This document shows positions 11,332 to 22,702 of a stretch of DNA of 64,000 nucleotides, piece after piece. Position 1 is the first letter of the stretch; each line of letters begins with the position of its first letter. The notes beneath the pieces are model-generated. The model was not told where the DNA came from, ran no database searches, and saw only the letters and a program-made list of their open reading frames with translations. This DNA is from Strigamia acuminata (taxonomy: Eukaryota; Arthropoda; Chilopoda; Geophilomorpha; Linotaeniidae): the NCBI GenBank assembly GCA_949358305.1, contig CASHSZ010000025.1, positions 18,501 through 82,500 of the forward strand, read 5' to 3'. The position numbers were made by a program, and so were the translations under genes.

Positions 11332-12987
11332 CTAGTCCAACTCTTCATCCTCAATAAATCCTTCCATGGATGTAACAACTTCCGAGACGGCTGCGGGTGG
11401 AGAATTAAGTTGAATAGCTACCAATTCCGGTACTACATCTGTCTCAACGTCATGGGCCAGGGGATTTAGGAGCATTCTGTGTTGTTCCTCGGTGAATACT
11501 TCCAGGGGATCAGGCCCTCCTAACGGAATGGTGTTAGCGCTGGTTGGCTCGGAGAAAACCAAGTGATGGTCGGGTAAGCCGGAGTGCCATCCCTCACGAA
11601 TCAACGGGTGTGCTGCTGCTGAGACCTGTTGCAAAATCTTACACCAAATAAAAGAGCGAGTTTGAAAAGATTCCGGCCGGGATGGATGGAAAATCCATTG
11701 GATCACGGCCAGTGGCACGCTCAAATCTGGAATTCGGTCGTTTGAAATCGACACACTAATACGCTTAGCTGCTTCCAATAAAATTGGGAAATAATGTTCC
11801 ACTTCCGCCTTCGTTTGTTCCGTGAGTGACATGTCTGGTCTCGGCATATATGGGTGGACCAGTAAAATAACCGGTTCAGCAGCGTTGTTTACTTCGGGGA
11901 GCGGAATAGTCGCTACGATCATGTTGTTAGCCGAAGTTCCCTCTGGAGAAGCGGCGGCTTGTGGACCAGAATCGGATGCAACCGGCGGAGAATCAGACGC
12001 AGTAACTGACGTTGGTTCGTTTGCCGGAATGCTTTCTGCTGAGACAACTGGAGTTCCATCAATCGCAGGGGTGGGAGTTTCCGGCTCGCGTTGTGGCTCC
12101 GTAAATCCTCCTCGTGGAGTCGAGGTGCTGGACATTTGTGCCGGGTCTACATAAATAGCCTGCTCCGGGCCCTGGTGGATGAGGCCACATTCGCGACACA
12201 TCGCCCAATTGCGTGCTGTCGGCGTACTTAGCCCCTTGACGATAAATGGAAGAATTTCTTCATTCCACATGCTGGATATGGCAACGCGCTTACCACCGTG
12301 ACAGTTCACGCAGACTACGGCGTGAATGCCGGATAACAAGGACGACAACCATCCGCATCCTGCGCACAATGGGCAGAACATCAGCTTCGACTTTGGCATG
12401 ATGTTAGTCCCCAAGGCGGCAGCTTCCATATCTCGAAATACGTGTTCTCTTCGCTGCTTCCGGTAACTTGGCAAATTTAGCTCCGATATCGAACGAGCTT
12501 GCGATGTTGGGCGGGTCAGCGCTTCGGATGAAGATGCCAACGTGGACTTGGTGGGTCCTTTGGATTTGCCAGTCTTGCCTCGACTAGCGGTATCACGCGG
12601 ATTTCGTGGTCGGGCAAACTGCCTGCTGGTAGCTGGAGGCGGAGCTTCTTCAACCGATTCTTCTTCTTGTGAGAAGTCATCTTGACGCCGTCTCCTCGAG
12701 GCAGAACGGGAGTATTGTGACGAGTCGTCAGAAAAATCCCAATTCGGCGCATCATAGGTTACAACACGCTGACTAGCTTGACGGCCTCTGGAAGGACGCG
12801 AGTCGGTCGGGCTAACACCCATGGCGGTCCTAATTCGTGGCGGTACGAGATCCGGGTTATCACGGGCCCAGTTGGCGACGAGCTCGGGGTCAGAGGAGGG
12901 ATTAACAAAGCGATAATCCGTCTCTTCCGACTCTTCTGGATCCCAATGCACGTACTGTCGCTTGCTAGCACGACCTCGGCGACTCAT
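11332..12987 (-). CDS. Accessory cysteine-rich ORF (third ORF) of copy A
   Basis: 551 residues starting at an ATG (12987). No family recognised. Residues 1-170 are disordered and rich in Arg, Ser, Glu and Pro, with acidic and basic patches. Residues 200-275 carry three CxxC pairs plus histidines (C205, C208, C211, H222, C226, C229, C264, C267, H271), which look like a zinc-binding module. 280-360 is Pro/Thr/Ser-rich. 360-500 is a folded-looking region with buried aromatics (for example WIFHPSRPESF). There is no signal peptide, membrane segment or fusion peptide, so this is not an envelope. It lies after pol in the usual envelope slot, preceded by two introns. A nucleic-acid-binding or captured host protein is possible but unproven. 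Copy B keeps it open with a small in-frame deletion near residue 325. Confidence 0.8.
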   Translation of the reverse strand: MSRRGRASKRQYVHWDPEESEETDYRFVNPSSDPELVANWARDNPDLVPPRIRTAMGVSPTDSRPSRGRQASQRVVTYDAPNWDFSDDSSQYSRSASRRRRQDDFSQEEESVEEAPPPATSRQFARPRNPRDTASRGKTGKSKGPTKSTLASSSEALTRPTSQARSISELNLPSYRKQRREHVFRDMEAAALGTNIMPKSKLMFCPLCAGCGWLSSLLSGIHAVVCVNCHGGKRVAISSMWNEEILPFIVKGLSTPTARNWAMCRECGLIHQGPEQAIYVDPAQMSSTSTPRGGFTEPQREPETPTPAIDGTPVVSAESIPANEPTSVTASDSPPVASDSGPQAAASPEGTSANNMIVATIPLPEVNNAAEPVILLVHPYMPRPDMSLTEQTKAEVEHYFPILLEAAKRISVSISNDRIPDLSVPLAVIQWIFHPSRPESFQTRSFIWCKILQQVSAAAHPLIREGWHSGLPDHHLVFSEPTSANTIPLGGPDPLEVFTEEQHRMLLNPLAHDVETDVVPELVAIQLNSPPAAVSEVVTSMEGFIEDEELD

Positions 12988-12992
12988 TGCAT

Positions 12993-13527
12993 CTTCAAGA
13001 AAATATAAATTTTATTTGAGAACATGAATCAACCGTCGGAAATTAATTTAATTTCAAATTAAATTAATTGTCGACCAACAACTGGATTAATTTCATAATT
13101 AATTCTTAAGTTCCCTTGTTAGTGTGTTTCCTCCATTTGTCGAATAATTATTAAGATTAATAATTATTCTCGACTTGGCATATAATTTCATTTTATCGTT
13201 TAAAACAATACCGCTGATAAAATATTCAAATTAGTGTTTATTTAATGAAATAAACCTAATTTTTGTATCTACACGACATAATAACTAAAAAACATATAAA
13301 AATATTAAAAAAAAATATTTTTGTAAGTGTTTTTTAGCATCCGACAATAGTCATTTTACATGGTTTTAATTGTACGAATAATTCCACAATTCGTCCGAGT
13401 AAATAATTTACTACCGACATCTGGTGGCGTTTGCCCCTATCATACACGTGACTTGTTAACACATGTCTGCTCACCAATTTCCAAGGAACTTAAGAGATAT
13501 TTTATCTTTCATAAAATAAACACTTAC
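12993..13527 (-). other. Intron 2 upstream of the third ORF (copy A only)
   Basis: On the minus strand the interval begins GTAAGTG (13527) and ends TTTCTTGAAG (12993), a canonical GT-AG intron of 535 bp. Copy B has the flanking sequences joined directly (CTAGTTA followed by ATGCAATGAG at 45962/45963), exactly as after splicing. It lies in the 5' untranslated part of the third ORF, two bases beyond which come GCA and the ATG. Confidence 0.9.
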
Positions 13528-13671
13528 TAACTAGGTGTAGTCCTAGAAGGGTATACTTGGCTAGTTTAATGTCTAGCTTCACGTATTTGCGAGGGCTGCT
13601 CGGTTCCGGCGATGTTGGCCGATAAAAACGTTGTGCGGCGCGTGCGAATTCTAAGTCCGCCGTAATGAACG

Positions 13672-13745
13672 CTTAACCAAAATAAATGTTGTCAATTAAT
13701 GTCAAAATATTATAAATTTTGACAAAATATTGCTTAAATATTTAC
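13672..13745 (-). other. Intron 1 upstream of the third ORF (copy A only)
   Basis: On the minus strand, 74 bp starting GTAAATATTT and ending TTTTGGTTAAG. Copy B joins the flanks exactly (AATTCCCG followed by CGTTCATTACGG at 45818/45819). With the 535-bp intron it brackets a 144-bp non-coding exon (13671-13528). An intron this small and A/T-rich fits the host's own short introns seen in the receptor gene. Confidence 0.88.
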
Positions 13746-14293
13746 CGGGAATTCACTTAGTGAGTTCGTGAAAGGCTTACTCGCGATTTTGTCCACGAGA
13801 TGGTTTCGATAATCAGCGTCGTGTCGATAATTTCTGAATTTGAACTGATATTTGTCAAATGAAAAAATCAGTAAAATAAACGATAAGTGTTCAAAATCAT
13901 CTAGATTTTAACTCACTAAATTTCAGCGAAAATCCGTTAAAGCGTCGAAGGGTCGAGAATAATCCTTGATTTCAGTCCAGTACAAAACTTGGCGAACAAG
14001 TGAGTGATAATCTCAAACCAGGGGTTAAGGGGAGTTTCGAGGAGTAATTTGATTGGTTTGTAATTACTCATCTCGAAGTTTCTATTAACCCAAAGGGGGA
14101 AACACAGTTTCAAGTAAATGTTTACACGTAGATTAATTTAAATATAATCGGCCGTGTAAAAATAACTCAAACATTTGTTAGATTTTATTCACACCAAAAA
14201 AAATGTTTTTAACTAATAAAATTTAACAATCCTTCGTGAATATGATTGGAAATATTTATTTTAAAATAAAATATTTTCAATATATTGTGTTTT
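13746..14293 (-). other. Spacer between pol and the third ORF, copy A
   Basis: Non-coding spacer with A/T-rich runs. It is collinear with 45343-45818 of copy B. A transcription start or splice acceptor for a separate third-ORF mRNA could lie here, but none can be assigned with confidence. Confidence 0.5.
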
Positions 14294-16103
14294 TTAACCC
14301 AACTTGACTTGTTTTAAACAATTTATGAGTTTTACAAAATCGGTCACGTATTTTGTGTTCGGCTTGGGTCTACGTTTAGACTGTCGAACGGGAGATGGAA
14401 ATCTTTTCCTCTTTTTGGATGAATTTTGAGGAGTTTCGTCCTCTTTAGAAGAAATCTGAGAAGTTTCCTCCTCTTTCTCTTCAACTAAATCCTCTGTTTC
14501 CATGGACACAGGTTCATTTATTAATTCTGGAGAATTAATAACCTGACCTGCCATCCAATCTGGAGTCGGGTGTGACTCGTTGGTACCGACTTTCTGATCT
14601 AATGTCCATTCCTCAATCGGGTAACTTGGGATATAAGGCATTAAATCCTGTATGTTGATCGCTTTTGCTTTCGTGTTATCAGAAAGCTTACGTAGTGTGT
14701 AGGAACCTCCGCCAAGAACAGCCGTAATTTCCCAAGGTCCATCACGTTTCTCAGCGAATCCTGCCGAAATCCCTTTATCTTTATTTGATAAAATATGTGT
14801 GGCTTTCCACACGAGATCTCCTTTGGCAAATTGACAAATATAATATTTGTCTTTATGTAGTCGATCATGCTTTTCGTAATTCGATTGAATTTTCCGATGC
14901 ATTTCGCTGTGTGCACGTCTAATTACGTCTAAAATGCTGTAGACGTAGGCTTCGGGATTCTCTTTGTCGAATTTGATGGCGTGTTTAGTAATACGCGGGT
15001 CAAATGGCAAAGGAACGATTCTTCCTGTATTAAGAATCATCGGAGAACAATTTGTTGCCTCGGACTTAGCGGTGCGCATCGCAAAGGCAAAAGAATTTAA
15101 ATATTTTGGCCAGTGAGAGTGAATGTCCGAGTATAAAGCTAACATCATTTTTAAAGTCCTGTTAGCCCGCTCTGTAATATTAGCGGCAGCGTGATATGGG
15201 CTAATGTGAGCAATATCTACGTGATTTTTTCGACAAAAATCATTAAATATTGTTGACACGAATTGTTTGCCGTTGTCGGAGATTATCTTTTTTGGATATC
15301 CCCAACGGTGGAAAACTTCGCTCATTTTATTAACGATGCATTCACTTGATGCAGTCGCTAGTGGGAAGACTTCAATCCATTTTGTACAATTATCAATGAT
15401 TACTAAAATCCATTTTAATTGTGAACGACCGGCTGGCTTTGGTCCCATCAGGTCAATGCTTATTGTCTCCCACGGGTTGGTCATGTTGTGGGGTGTATAG
15501 CTTGCCCGATGCTTTTGGTGTTGGCTAGGTTTGTATTGTTGGCAATGAGTGCAACTGCGAACGTAGTTTCGAGTGTCTTTGCTCATTCTAGGCCAGAAAT
15601 ACATCTGTTTTGCTCTATCTAGGGTTTTGCTCATGCCAGCGTGTCCTGTAAGTGGGTGGCCATGGCATGCGAATAATGCACGTCTCACGAGAGAGCGTGG
15701 AATTACCGCCTTAAACCCGTTGCCAGAGTCGTTTAACTCTTCCTCATCGGTCGGAGCAAAATAAATTAGCATAACACCTTTATTTTCTTCCGGTTCGTCG
15801 AGAGTGTAGCCACGAATCGCGTTTAACCAATGTTTATCCGTGACACGATTTTTTAATTTTTCGTCTCCTTTTAGGTAAACAAGGATTTTACTACATGCTG
15901 GATCTTTAAGCTGCGCTTCGATAATTTCGTCTCGCGTCGGCGGAACTACTTTTAGGATATCTGTTAGCGCAGTGTGTACATTTTCGTGATTACAATTGTG
16001 GACATCTATATGTCTGCAATTTTCTCTTGTACATCCTTCTTCCTCCCCCTTTTCTCCAGAATCATGAAATCTAACTGGATTATATGATTCTGAGAAAAAG
16101 TCT
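14294..16103 (-). pseudogene. Pol, 3' part of copy A (integrase end)
   Basis: Continues pol from the DFFSESYNPV segment to the natural C-terminus. It includes the HHCC zinc finger (GHPLTGHAG to CTHC), the integrase catalytic core (SIDLMGP, SDNGKQF, ITERAN) and a GPWEI-type C-terminal chromo/GPF-like segment, then a Ser/Lys-rich acidic tail. The first 329 bases (15775-16103) repeat 17710-18038. The upstream open frame runs out through the embedded primer site, so it starts with unrelated residues and is cut off from gag, protease and reverse transcriptase. The reading frame is otherwise open, but this half cannot be made as part of a normal Gag-Pol. Confidence 0.85.
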
Positions 16104-17709
16104 CGGTAGAACCTCCACGTGTGACGATTACCTTCTGGAGATAGCAATTGCTAAACTAAAGTGTGAACTATCTGTGTGAAAATGTAAAATATGCAAACCT
16201 GATGTTTTCTCAAAACATATAACATTTATTCCGGTTTGAACCTTATATAAATACTATGCCTACAAGTGGCTAAAATGACGAGAAGTTAAACTATACAGTT
16301 GTTTGGCAAAAGCCCTGAAATAATATCATTTGAAGGCTTCAGTCATGCAATAAGAATTTGTAACGGTCTTATTGCTGTGACGTAAAAGATGTCATCTATG
16401 AATGGCTTTGGCTTCTAAATGGTCCGGGGTTTGGTTCTAAAAGGCGTGTAAATGGTTAGGCTGGGTGGGTTATATCCGAGAGGTGCGGTTGACTTTTCTG
16501 TATCGTCACACACATCGCATCGCAGATAATTGTTGTAATCAATAATTACCGCGAGATGTAACAATGTGAGAATAAATATTCATATTAATTCTATGGAATT
16601 AATCATGATATTTTAGAGTCACAAACTTAACTAAAACTATGAAAATAAGTAAAATATATTAAAATAGCGCCGAGCTATTTTTTGCCCCGAGTGCAATCAA
16701 CATCTAAGTTAGACTTAAATGTTCCGTCAAACCAATAACGAATTGAATCGAAATATCTCGCAGGAAAGGTTATCCATCGCCGGGAAATTACTCCACTCGG
16801 TCCTGGCTGGCGGGAGAGTAACCGGGAAATTACTCCGCGTCGATTACTCTGATAATGCGTCTGTGAAATATAAATACTCCACTCTAGATTCTACATTACC
16901 AATGCGTCTGTGAATTTTACTCCACTCTAGATTCTGCACTCTACAACGGAATGTTGGCATGAAGCTGGAGGGAGTGCGTCTGTGGGTTGTACCCCACTCT
17001 AGATACTACACTTAAATGTGTCTGTGAATTACTCACTCTAGTTACAACATTTCTACAACGGAATGTTGGCATGAAGAGGCGGGCAGTGTGTCTGTGAGTC
17101 TTCTACCCACTCTAGATACTTACACTAAATACAAAGTATTTCTACAACGGATTGTCGGAACGCAGAGAAGTATAATATGTGCTCAAGTAATATCAGTATC
17201 AAACAAAAACAGAACAAGAGCGAGCTATATCCGTTTTGCAGGGGGATATATACTCGGTGAGGAGAATAGCTGTTCAGTGATCCAATGGGATCACTGGGCA
17301 GTCAAATCCATCCAATCCTAGGTCATAGGAAGTGGATACTCAGGACATAGTCTTCTACTAGGTCCAAAACAGGAACTGGATACGCAGGACACATTTTGGA
17401 TTAAGTCCCTTTGACTATAATCCAAAAGGAGTCCAACTCACAGTGGGTGATGGGGGGTGACTTCACCAGGTGTAGAGGTTGCACATAATTCAATAGAATT
17501 ATGTGACAAATAAATCAACTAGCATTTAAACATCCAAAAGTATTTAAAAGTGTCTAAAGTTGCAGTGGAATAAAATATAAATAGTAATTTATATTTTATT
17601 CACTCAAAAATTGTCGAAATTTGAATTTACCGCTAAAACGCATCAGCGCCATCTATTGGTGAAGTAATCGTCCTATACTAACAAAGTGCATGACAGTGTA
17701 ACCGTCACA
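16104..17709 (-). repeat. Embedded LTR plus primer site inside pol of copy A
   Basis: A complete 1590-bp LTR (17709-16120, minus strand TGTGACGG to CGTCACA), then CG and 17 bases of the primer site (16117-16101; TGGAGGTTCTACCGAGA), running without a gap into pol. The last three bases (AGA) are shared with pol. Its variants GAGGTTGCAC and TTTAAACATCC match the LTRs of copy B, not those of copy A. There is no polypurine tract in front of it: pol sequence abuts the U3 start directly. See findings for a proposed origin. Confidence 0.9.
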
Positions 17710-20536
17710 CACCTTTATTTTCTTCCGGTTCGTCGAGAGTGTAGCCACGAATCGCGTTTAACCAATGTTTATCCGTGACACGATTTTTTAATTTTTCGTC
17801 TCCTTTTAGGTAAACAAGGATTTTACTACATGCTGGATCTTTAAGCTGCGCTTCGATAATTTCGTCTCGCGTCGGCGGAACTACTTTTAGGATATCTGTT
17901 AGCGCAGTGTGTACATTTTCGTGATTACAATTGTGGACATCTATATGTCTGCAATTTTCTCTTGTACATCCTTCTTCCTCCCCCTTTTCTCCAGAATCAT
18001 GAAATCTAACTGGATTATATGATTCTGAGAAAAAGTCTAAACTAAGGCCAACATTTGTAAGAAAATGTTTGCGCTCAGTTTCCGTCACTTGTAAAGATGC
18101 ACACCTGTTTCCATTCCAAGTTGGATAGAAATGGGTGATCTCCTCTGGTTCGATATAATCATAATCCGGAGTGTCTAGTGCAGACAGTGGAGCGCGTGAT
18201 AATGCGTCCGCTACTTGGTTCATTGCGCCGCGTCTAAAAATAATTTTAAACGCGCCACATTGTATTTTGACGGCCCAACGACCAAACCTTCCGGATGGTT
18301 CCGGCGTACTCATCAACCAGCTAAGGGCTTTAGCATCGGACTCGAGAGTGAAAGTCGTGTATTCTATATATGGGCGAAATCTCTCGATTGCCCATACAAC
18401 GGCCAAACACTCCAATTCCGGCGTAGAATACCTTACTTCGGCCCCGTGCAACACTCGACTGGCGTACGCGACTGCCTTTGGAACCATGATTAATTTCTGT
18501 TTCTTTTCACAGAATAACTCGACATCTTGGCAGAGTACTGCACCTAAGCCTGAATGAGAAGCATCTGTCAAAATGACAAAAGGCTTATTCATATCTGGCA
18601 TGTGGAGAAGGGCTTGGTCCTTGTCACACAAAATATCTTTGATAGTTTCGAATGCAGTTGTTTGTGGATCATCCCACACAAACTTTGCTTGATCATGCAT
18701 AATATTGGTCAATGGACGAGCAATATTTGCGATGTTAGGAATAAATTTTCGGAAAAAATTCGCAAGTCCTACAAATCTTTGAATGTCTTTAGAGCAAGTC
18801 GGTTTGGGAAAATTCCTTACAGCCGAGACTTTGTCAGGGTCTGGAAGAAGAGATCCCTCCGAAATTAAATGGCCTAAAAATCGTAATGATGTTCGACCAA
18901 ATTTTGACTTGTCTTTATTGATAGTTAGATTCGCGGCATCCAACTTCTCAAGTACGTCTTTAATATGTAATAAATGATTTTCCCATGTGTCGGAAAAAAT
19001 AATTATATCGTCTAAATAGACCAGAGCATGTTTATATAAAGAGTCACCCAATACGGTAGTCATGAGGTGTTGAAAAGAACTAGGTGCATTACAAAGACCA
19101 AATGGCAATCTCTTGAATTGAAATTTGCCTTTTGGGGTGTAAAAAGCAGTTTTGCTCTTATCCTCCTCCTCCATTTCCATTTGATGATAACCTTTAGTTA
19201 AATCAATGGATGTAAAGTACTTGGCCTGATTAGTATGGTGAATTAATAGGTCAATACTTGGCATTTGAATTGCATCAACTTCTGTGATCGCATTCAACCA
19301 GCGGTAGTCGATACATAATCGATACTTCCCGCCGGGTTTAGCCACTATGACGGGGTGACTTATATAAGGGCCAGTGGCAGGTTCGATCAACCCATCGGCC
19401 TCCAACTCCTCGACCAATTCCGTCATAATCGCCTTCTTGGCCGGATTGTACATTCTATATGGCTGGTGTTTCCAAGTAGCACCAGGTTTAAACTTGATGC
19501 TGTGCTTGGCCACCTTCGTACAGCCCAGTTGGTCTCGAAATACGTTTTTTAATTGTACAAGAACGTTTACGAGTAACTGTTTTTCTTCCGCCGAACTGTT
19601 GCAGCCTTCGACGAGTTTTTCTGCCCAGTCCGGTGAAGTGGGAGTTCCTTCACCTTGGAGACCCAAAGTCTTAATGCTTGCTAAGCAACAGTTAAGTTCA
19701 GTGGTCTCGTACGGGGCTGTCCATCCGGGCATGTCATCACAGGTGAACACTGCTCGTCGGGGATTAGGGTTTATCCCCGTTCTACGCATAAAATTGTGAC
19801 CCAAAATCAACCCACATACATTCTTGTGTAGAATTATGAAGGTCATAGGTGTAACTCTCCTTTTATCGGCCCATTTGACACAAAGACAAACTTGACCGAT
19901 AGGTCGGTGATCTATTCCGACCGCGCAGACACGCATTCCCCGGGGACATTCTTGTATGAATTCCACCGGAATTTCCGTGTTTGAGAGGAGTTGTACTCCA
20001 ATAAAACATTGGGTGGCTCCAGAGTCCATTAGTGCGTTGTAATCCAAACCTCCAATTTGGACATTCATACGCGGATCATCTTTGCCACCATTAATTAATT
20101 TGCTATTGCAAAGTTTGCCAAGCAATACTTTTCGTTCTTTCTTGTTCCATTTTTCAAGTTTAAGAAGTTTTCTTAACTTGAAAACCTTGGGTACAAGCGG
20201 TTTCTTGGGTGCATTCCAGCTTCCACTGAAAATACTCAAATTTTCTAGTTGGTCTGTCATGACTTTTAAATTTTCATCGACACCGCCACTAGAGCTGCTA
20301 GTCTTTCGACAGACAGGTACTGCTTCGTAAGAAATGACCAACGATGGTGGTTTATTCTTCGAATCATCGACATAAGGTACTGTGAGATGACTAGGCTTAT
20401 GTCTTAATTTAAATTCATCTTTTCGTAAAAATAAATCATTTGACAATTCCGAGAAAGGAAACAACTCTTTAAGCGGGGGTTGGGCAACTTGAACAACCCC
20501 CTGAATCAGTTTTTTGTCTCGTCGGGAGTGACTGAC
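17710..20536 (-). pseudogene. pol: Pol, 5' part of copy A (protease-RT-RNase H)
   Basis: The frame is open from just inside the end of gag through protease (DSGATQ), reverse transcriptase (CIDYRWLN, YLDDIIIF) and RNase H (LTDASHSGLGA) to the linker before integrase, ending at the embedded LTR at 17710. The frame runs a few bases into the LTR (stop near 17705). There is no ATG at its start: translation depends on the -1 shift at 20509-20515. Integrase is missing from this half and present only downstream of the LTR, so copy A cannot encode an intact Gag-Pol. Confidence 0.88.
20475..20515 (-). promoter_or_regulatory. -1 frameshift signal, gag-pol of copy A
   Basis: Minus strand: slippery heptamer A AAA AAC (20515-20509) in the gag frame directly before the gag TGA. 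After a 7-nt spacer there is a perfect 8-bp stem GGGGGTTG / CAACCCCC (20501-20494 with 20482-20475) with an 11-nt loop. Same sequence as in copy B. Confidence 0.88.
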
Positions 20537-22554
20537 TCAGTGGCTGCTGGTAAATGCTTAATTAACAGGTCAACCATGTTTTTCTGGAAGTCAGTAAATT
20601 TGGAGTCTAAAGTTTCTGACGTAACCCAATTTTGTTTGGGTCGTTTAAACTCGGGGTTGGGAGCAGAGTGGTTAAATCTTTTATTTGAATTTAACGAGTC
20701 TGTTTTCCCTGCTAATTTTTTGGCAAGGGCGGGACATTCTCTTTTAAAATGTCCAGGCTCGTGACAGAAAAAGCATTTTCCAGTAGTCTTTTCATACTGG
20801 GCGGCAAATAATCGCTCCATTGAACCATCGTCAGTTGAGTCGTCATTTTCCGACTCGTCTTCATTTTCAACTTCATCTTGAGTTTGCGTTAAACGTAGTG
20901 AAGTTTTAGATGGAAAAATCTTAGATTTTTCGTGAAGTTTGGGAGTAGGATGATTCTCTCGATTATCGTACTCCAATTTTGCTGCAAGTTGAGAACTTTC
21001 AAACTTAGAGCGATTTGCTCCTACATATTGTAGAATGTCATCTACTGTAAAGTTACCATACATTCCTTGTGTACATAACGCCGTGAAACTTTCTTGAGTT
21101 AAATTGTCGAATAATTGCGCACGTCCAGTTTTATCACCTGGCGGCACTTCACCTTGTTCTTGCGTATAACGCAGAAGAAAACTATAAAGTGACTCGTCGG
21201 CTCGTTGTTTTACATTAAGAAGTCGCCTTTCTCTTGTAAGTGGAACGAGGTCGAAACAATCGAGAAAAGAGGCTTCGAAAGTTCGCCAACTGTTAAAAGT
21301 ATGGCGTTGCTTATGGAACCAACGTTGTGCATGGCCTAATAGTCGTCCAGGTACAGCAGTGTGTACCATGTCGTCTAAAGGGATGCCTTTCCCGAGTGCG
21401 ACAGCTTTGACGATTTCAAGGAATCGCGCAACCTCTGTCTGTTTCCCGTCAAAAATAGGAATCTCGATTCCTTTTCCAAAATTCTGACTGGGATTACTCG
21501 GGCTTCGGATTTGACCAACTAAACCCTGAATAATTTGTTTTACATTTTCGTCCGACAAATTAGAAGCAGAGTTCGAATTGGGTGTAGACCGACTTTCTTG
21601 GTCTCTGGGTGGCGGATTTGGCTCTCCTCGAAAATTTTGGCGTCTATCAGGTGGCGGAGGAGAACGAGAATTATTACGTCGGTGGAAATTATTGTTATAA
21701 TTTCCCCCTCCACCAGCGTGAGATTCGTCACTACTCGAGTTAGGATCGGAGTCACGAGGATCACCAGGAGCTCCGGGAAATCGTTGATTTCTCGGCGGAG
21801 CTCGTCCACCTTGAGAGCGGGAATTTCTATAATTCCTAAAATCTCCATCAGATTGGGTGTGAGATTGAAAATTTTGATAATTTTCATTTCTCCCCCTTGG
21901 TTGGACCGACAGATTAGTTCGAGGCTGTGGAACTCTGAAAGAATCATTCAAATTCCCAGTGGGAGCGGGTAAAATATTATTTACAGCCGTCGCACTTGGT
22001 AAATTTCGGGAAATTGGCGCCGAAATATTTCCTTGTCCGGAATTTCCCATTCTTTCGGCCGAATTCGATCGCCAAGAACTAGTTGGTAACTGAATCGAAG
22101 GTTGAACAGATAGTGAAGAATTTAACTGCCCATTGTCGTCACGAGCAACATTCATTCGCCATCCAGGCAATTGCTGGTAGCGATATGTGGCCGGCGAACG
22201 AGGGCCAGTTCGATCTACAGAAACACTTCGTTCGTTGGTTACAACTACATCGGGAGTAATTACACGATTTCTCTCGTGATGATTATTCGCCGTGTATTGT
22301 TGAGCTTCACACAAAGAGGAAAACTGCGTCACTTCCAATTGGTAATGGCGACAGTAAACCTCTAAATCATGTGGGACGGATAGTGGATCCGTTCGAGAAC
22401 TACCTGGGTTGGAAACGTCTCTAGGAACATTTTCTTCCCCCTGGCTTTCTAAATCAGACTCCACAATTCCTCTTGGTGTTTCACATATACCACCACGTCG
22501 TCGTGCTCCACGATTTCCTCGTGTTCCACGAACTCTTACAGGTCTACGGGCCAT
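20506..22554 (-). CDS. gag: Gag polyprotein, copy A
   Basis: About 682 residues from the ATG at 22554 (an in-frame TTG upstream at 22563 is not needed). The first 330 residues are disordered and rich in Arg, Asn, Ser and Pro. A capsid-like helical region follows (about 365-480, with RLLGHAQRWFHKQRH and WRTFEASFLDCF). Then comes a Glu/Asp-rich linker and one CCHC zinc knuckle (CFFCHEPGHFKREC, near 595-608). It forms the virus-like particle and packages RNA. It ends in the frameshift heptamer. It differs from copy B by only a few residues, with no stop or frameshift. Confidence 0.93.
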   Translation of the reverse strand: MARRPVRVRGTRGNRGARRRGGICETPRGIVESDLESQGEENVPRDVSNPGSSRTDPLSVPHDLEVYCRHYQLEVTQFSSLCEAQQYTANNHHERNRVITPDVVVTNERSVSVDRTGPRSPATYRYQQLPGWRMNVARDDNGQLNSSLSVQPSIQLPTSSWRSNSAERMGNSGQGNISAPISRNLPSATAVNNILPAPTGNLNDSFRVPQPRTNLSVQPRGRNENYQNFQSHTQSDGDFRNYRNSRSQGGRAPPRNQRFPGAPGDPRDSDPNSSSDESHAGGGGNYNNNFHRRNNSRSPPPPDRRQNFRGEPNPPPRDQESRSTPNSNSASNLSDENVKQIIQGLVGQIRSPSNPSQNFGKGIEIPIFDGKQTEVARFLEIVKAVALGKGIPLDDMVHTAVPGRLLGHAQRWFHKQRHTFNSWRTFEASFLDCFDLVPLTRERRLLNVKQRADESLYSFLLRYTQEQGEVPPGDKTGRAQLFDNLTQESFTALCTQGMYGNFTVDDILQYVGANRSKFESSQLAAKLEYDNRENHPTPKLHEKSKIFPSKTSLRLTQTQDEVENEDESENDDSTDDGSMERLFAAQYEKTTGKCFFCHEPGHFKRECPALAKKLAGKTDSLNSNKRFNHSAPNPEFKRPKQNWVTSETLDSKFTDFQKNMVDLLIKHLPAATESVTPDETKN

Positions 22555-22702
22555 AATACTCAAAGAAATACACGCACAACAAGAAAAAAATAAGATTTTA
22601 ACTGACTAGCGTAAATGTAACACGCTTAATATTAAACTAAGAAATAATTTGAAAAAATACAACCTTAGCTGCTGAAACTGAAGTGGCTTCGGAAAAACTG
22701 TC

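Noticed and set aside
20506..22563. ORFs opposite or overlapping gag (135-145 codons)
   Set aside because: Shadow frames of the gag coding sequence; they follow gag codon structure and are not independently conserved.
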